DNA of 64,000 nt, from NCBI RefSeq assembly GCF_018304825.1, contig NZ_CP072648.1, forward strand, positions 2,587,501 through 2,651,500. Direction: 5' to 3'. Under the pieces are notes generated by a model. The model worked only from the letters and a program-made list of their open reading frames with translations. It did no database searches and was not told where the DNA came from. Positions 62,932 through 64,000 of this stretch are shown one piece after another (position 1 is the stretch's first letter; each line of letters opens with the position of its first letter). This DNA comes from Chloracidobacterium validum. Lineage in GTDB: Bacteria; Acidobacteriota; Blastocatellia; Chloracidobacteriales; Chloracidobacteriaceae. A program made the position numbers and the translations under genes.

Positions 62932-63999
62932 TCAGCCAAGCGCCGCGCGGGCTGCTATATCAGCAAAGGCCTTCCGGGCCGCGGCTTTGATGCTGTTTTC
63001 CTCAAGCGCCAGGAGTTCACCGTCCCGCACGACCACGCGGCCGGCAATCACCACATGCCGCACATCGGCTGCCGTCGCCGCATAAACCAAAGCGGAAAGC
63101 GGGTCAGGGTGGGGCGCGGCGTGGAGCGTATCAAGCGTGACCACTGCAACGTCGGCCGCCTTGCCAACCTCAAGGCTACCAATCTCATGCTCCAACCCAA
63201 GCGCCCGCGCGCCGTGCCAGGTTGCCATTTGAAAGGCATCCAGAGCCGTTAGCTTCTGCGCGCCACGGCGCATCTTTTGCAGAAGGGCCGCCGTCCGCAT
63301 TTCCGTGAAAGCATCGAGCCGGTTGTTGCAGGGTGCGCCATCTGCGCCAAGCGAGACCGAGATGCCTCGTTCTAGCATTTCCACAACTGGAGCAATCCCG
63401 GAGCCGAGCTTGAGATTCGACGACGGGCAGTGCAGCACATGTGTCCCGGTTTCGGCCAGAATGGCCAACTCTGCTTCATCGAGCCAGATGCAGTGAGCGA
63501 TGCCGACATGTGGGCCGGTCAGCCCCAAAGCGTGCAAGTAGGCCAGGTTCCGCCGACCGGTCAGGCGCTCGACAAGCGCCACCTCATCCCGATGTTCTGC
63601 AGCGTGCGTGTGGATGGTGACATTGTTTTCACGCGCCAGCGCCGCGATGTCGCACAAGAGTGATTCCGTGCACGACAGGACGAAACGAGGCGCAAAGGCA
63701 ATGCGAATTCGCCCTTCGGCTTGGCCATGCCACGCCTCGACCAAACGCGCCGACTCGGTTCGGGCCTGCGTGGTGGTTTCACGTAGTCCGGCTGGAACGT
63801 CATCGCCGGCATCCATCAAGCATTTGCCCACAACCGCCCGGAAGCCACTTTCCGCCACAACGTCGAGTGCCGCCTCGGTATGGTAAACGCTCTCCATGGT
63901 CATGGCGCAGGTTGTGCCACCACGCATCATTTCGGCTACCGCCAACTGTGCCGAAACCCGCAGGCTCTCGGGCGTGTGGGCAGCTTCAAACTTCCAAAT
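62932..63999 (-). CDS. Amidohydrolase, MtaD-like (5' truncated by window edge)
   Basis: This gene enters from the right edge; its first codons are missing. It carries the same motif set as the exported protein at 266: [36 protein letters not shown] and [10 protein letters not shown], with [14 protein letters not shown] near the end. It should deaminate or hydrolyse a nucleoside or similar ring compound; 5-methylthioadenosine and SAH are likely guesses. The visible part has 355 residues, about three quarters of the family's length. It is convergent with the Rpn-like gene. Confidence 0.85.
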   Translation of the reverse strand: MWKFEAAHTPESLRVSAQLAVAEMMRGGTTCAMTMESVYHTEAALDVVAESGFRAVVGKCLMDAGDDVPAGLRETTTQARTESARLVEAWHGQAEGRIRIAFAPRFVLSCTESLLCDIAALARENNVTIHTHAAEHRDEVALVERLTGRRNLAYLHALGLTGPHVGIAHCIWLDEAELAILAETGTHVLHCPSSNLKLGSGIAPVVEMLERGISVSLGADGAPCNNRLDAFTEMRTAALLQKMRRGAQKLTALDAFQMATWHGARALGLEHEIGSLEVGKAADVAVVTLDTLHAAPHPDPLSALVYAATAADVRHVVIAGRVVVRDGELLALEENSIKAAARKAFADIAARAALG

Positions 64000-64000
64000 G

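Overview
The window is a dense, GC-rich bacterial chromosome segment made almost entirely of ordinary chromosomal genes. I see no prophage, integron, CRISPR array or insertion sequence. Several things point to Acidobacteriota: a VWFA-type secreted protein of the family common in that phylum (22982-24040), a long TonB-dependent receptor with an N-terminal carboxypeptidase-like domain (24856-27579), and lipid-modifying genes of the HpnK and glycosyltransferase-2 kind. A plant/cyanobacterial-type carotenoid desaturase is cut by the left edge. Together these make a phototrophic acidobacterium such as Chloracidobacterium a reasonable guess, but this is inference; no 16S gene is present.

Layout. 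1-5.2 kb: carotenoid desaturase end, an exported amidohydrolase, a biotin-dependent carboxyltransferase, an alpha/beta-fold protein lacking its nucleophile, and homoserine kinase. 5.3-8.9 kb: a TPR protein with a secretin-type STN domain and a Ser/Thr kinase. 9-13.3 kb: an rRNA methyltransferase, HpnK-like deacetylase and glycosyltransferase set, then prfA and a Nudix hydrolase. 13.4-16.8 kb: a degenerate histidine kinase fused to a receiver and a diguanylate cyclase, then rlmN. 17.2-19.9 kb: a tiny zinc-ribbon gene and an oxidoreductase-SDR-VanZ set. 19.8-24.7 kb: a leftward operon joining a Lon-domain protein, a VWA protein, a small exported protein, GlmS and an ElyC-like protein, suggesting cell-envelope work. 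24.8-32.9 kb: TonB receptor, tRNA-Ser, secreted proteins, a large propeller-phosphoesterase and a CHAP peptidase. 33-38.9 kb: tmRNA, a 56-bp tandem repeat, lepA, a GH57 branching enzyme, lpdA and tRNA-Gln. 39-44 kb: GDP-fucose synthesis (gmd, fcl), then rsmG-parA-parB-bactofilin with three parS sites. 44-53.3 kb: purL, ppc, yacG, nuoI, rdgB and rpoD. 53.4-60.5 kb: RDD and rhomboid membrane proteins, an acyltransferase, a response regulator, a CT398-type zinc-ribbon protein, a membrane coiled-coil protein, a roadblock protein and a ferredoxin. 60.6-64 kb: bioA, an Rpn-like nuclease-family protein and a second amidohydrolase cut by the right edge.

The most notable items are the compact ParABS-bactofilin locus with parS sites inside rsmG, the fused pseudo-histidine-kinase/receiver/GGDEF protein, the hairpin-bearing 56-bp tandem repeats before lepA (which also create a false long N-terminus for LepA), the alpha/beta-hydrolase-fold protein without its catalytic serine, and an 18-bp duplication that copies the stop codon of the TonB receptor. 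I found nothing I would call a wholly new defence or biosynthetic system. Coordinates of RNAs, repeats and hairpins were read by hand. Start codons were chosen by homology memory and ribosome-site spacing, so some may shift by a few codons.
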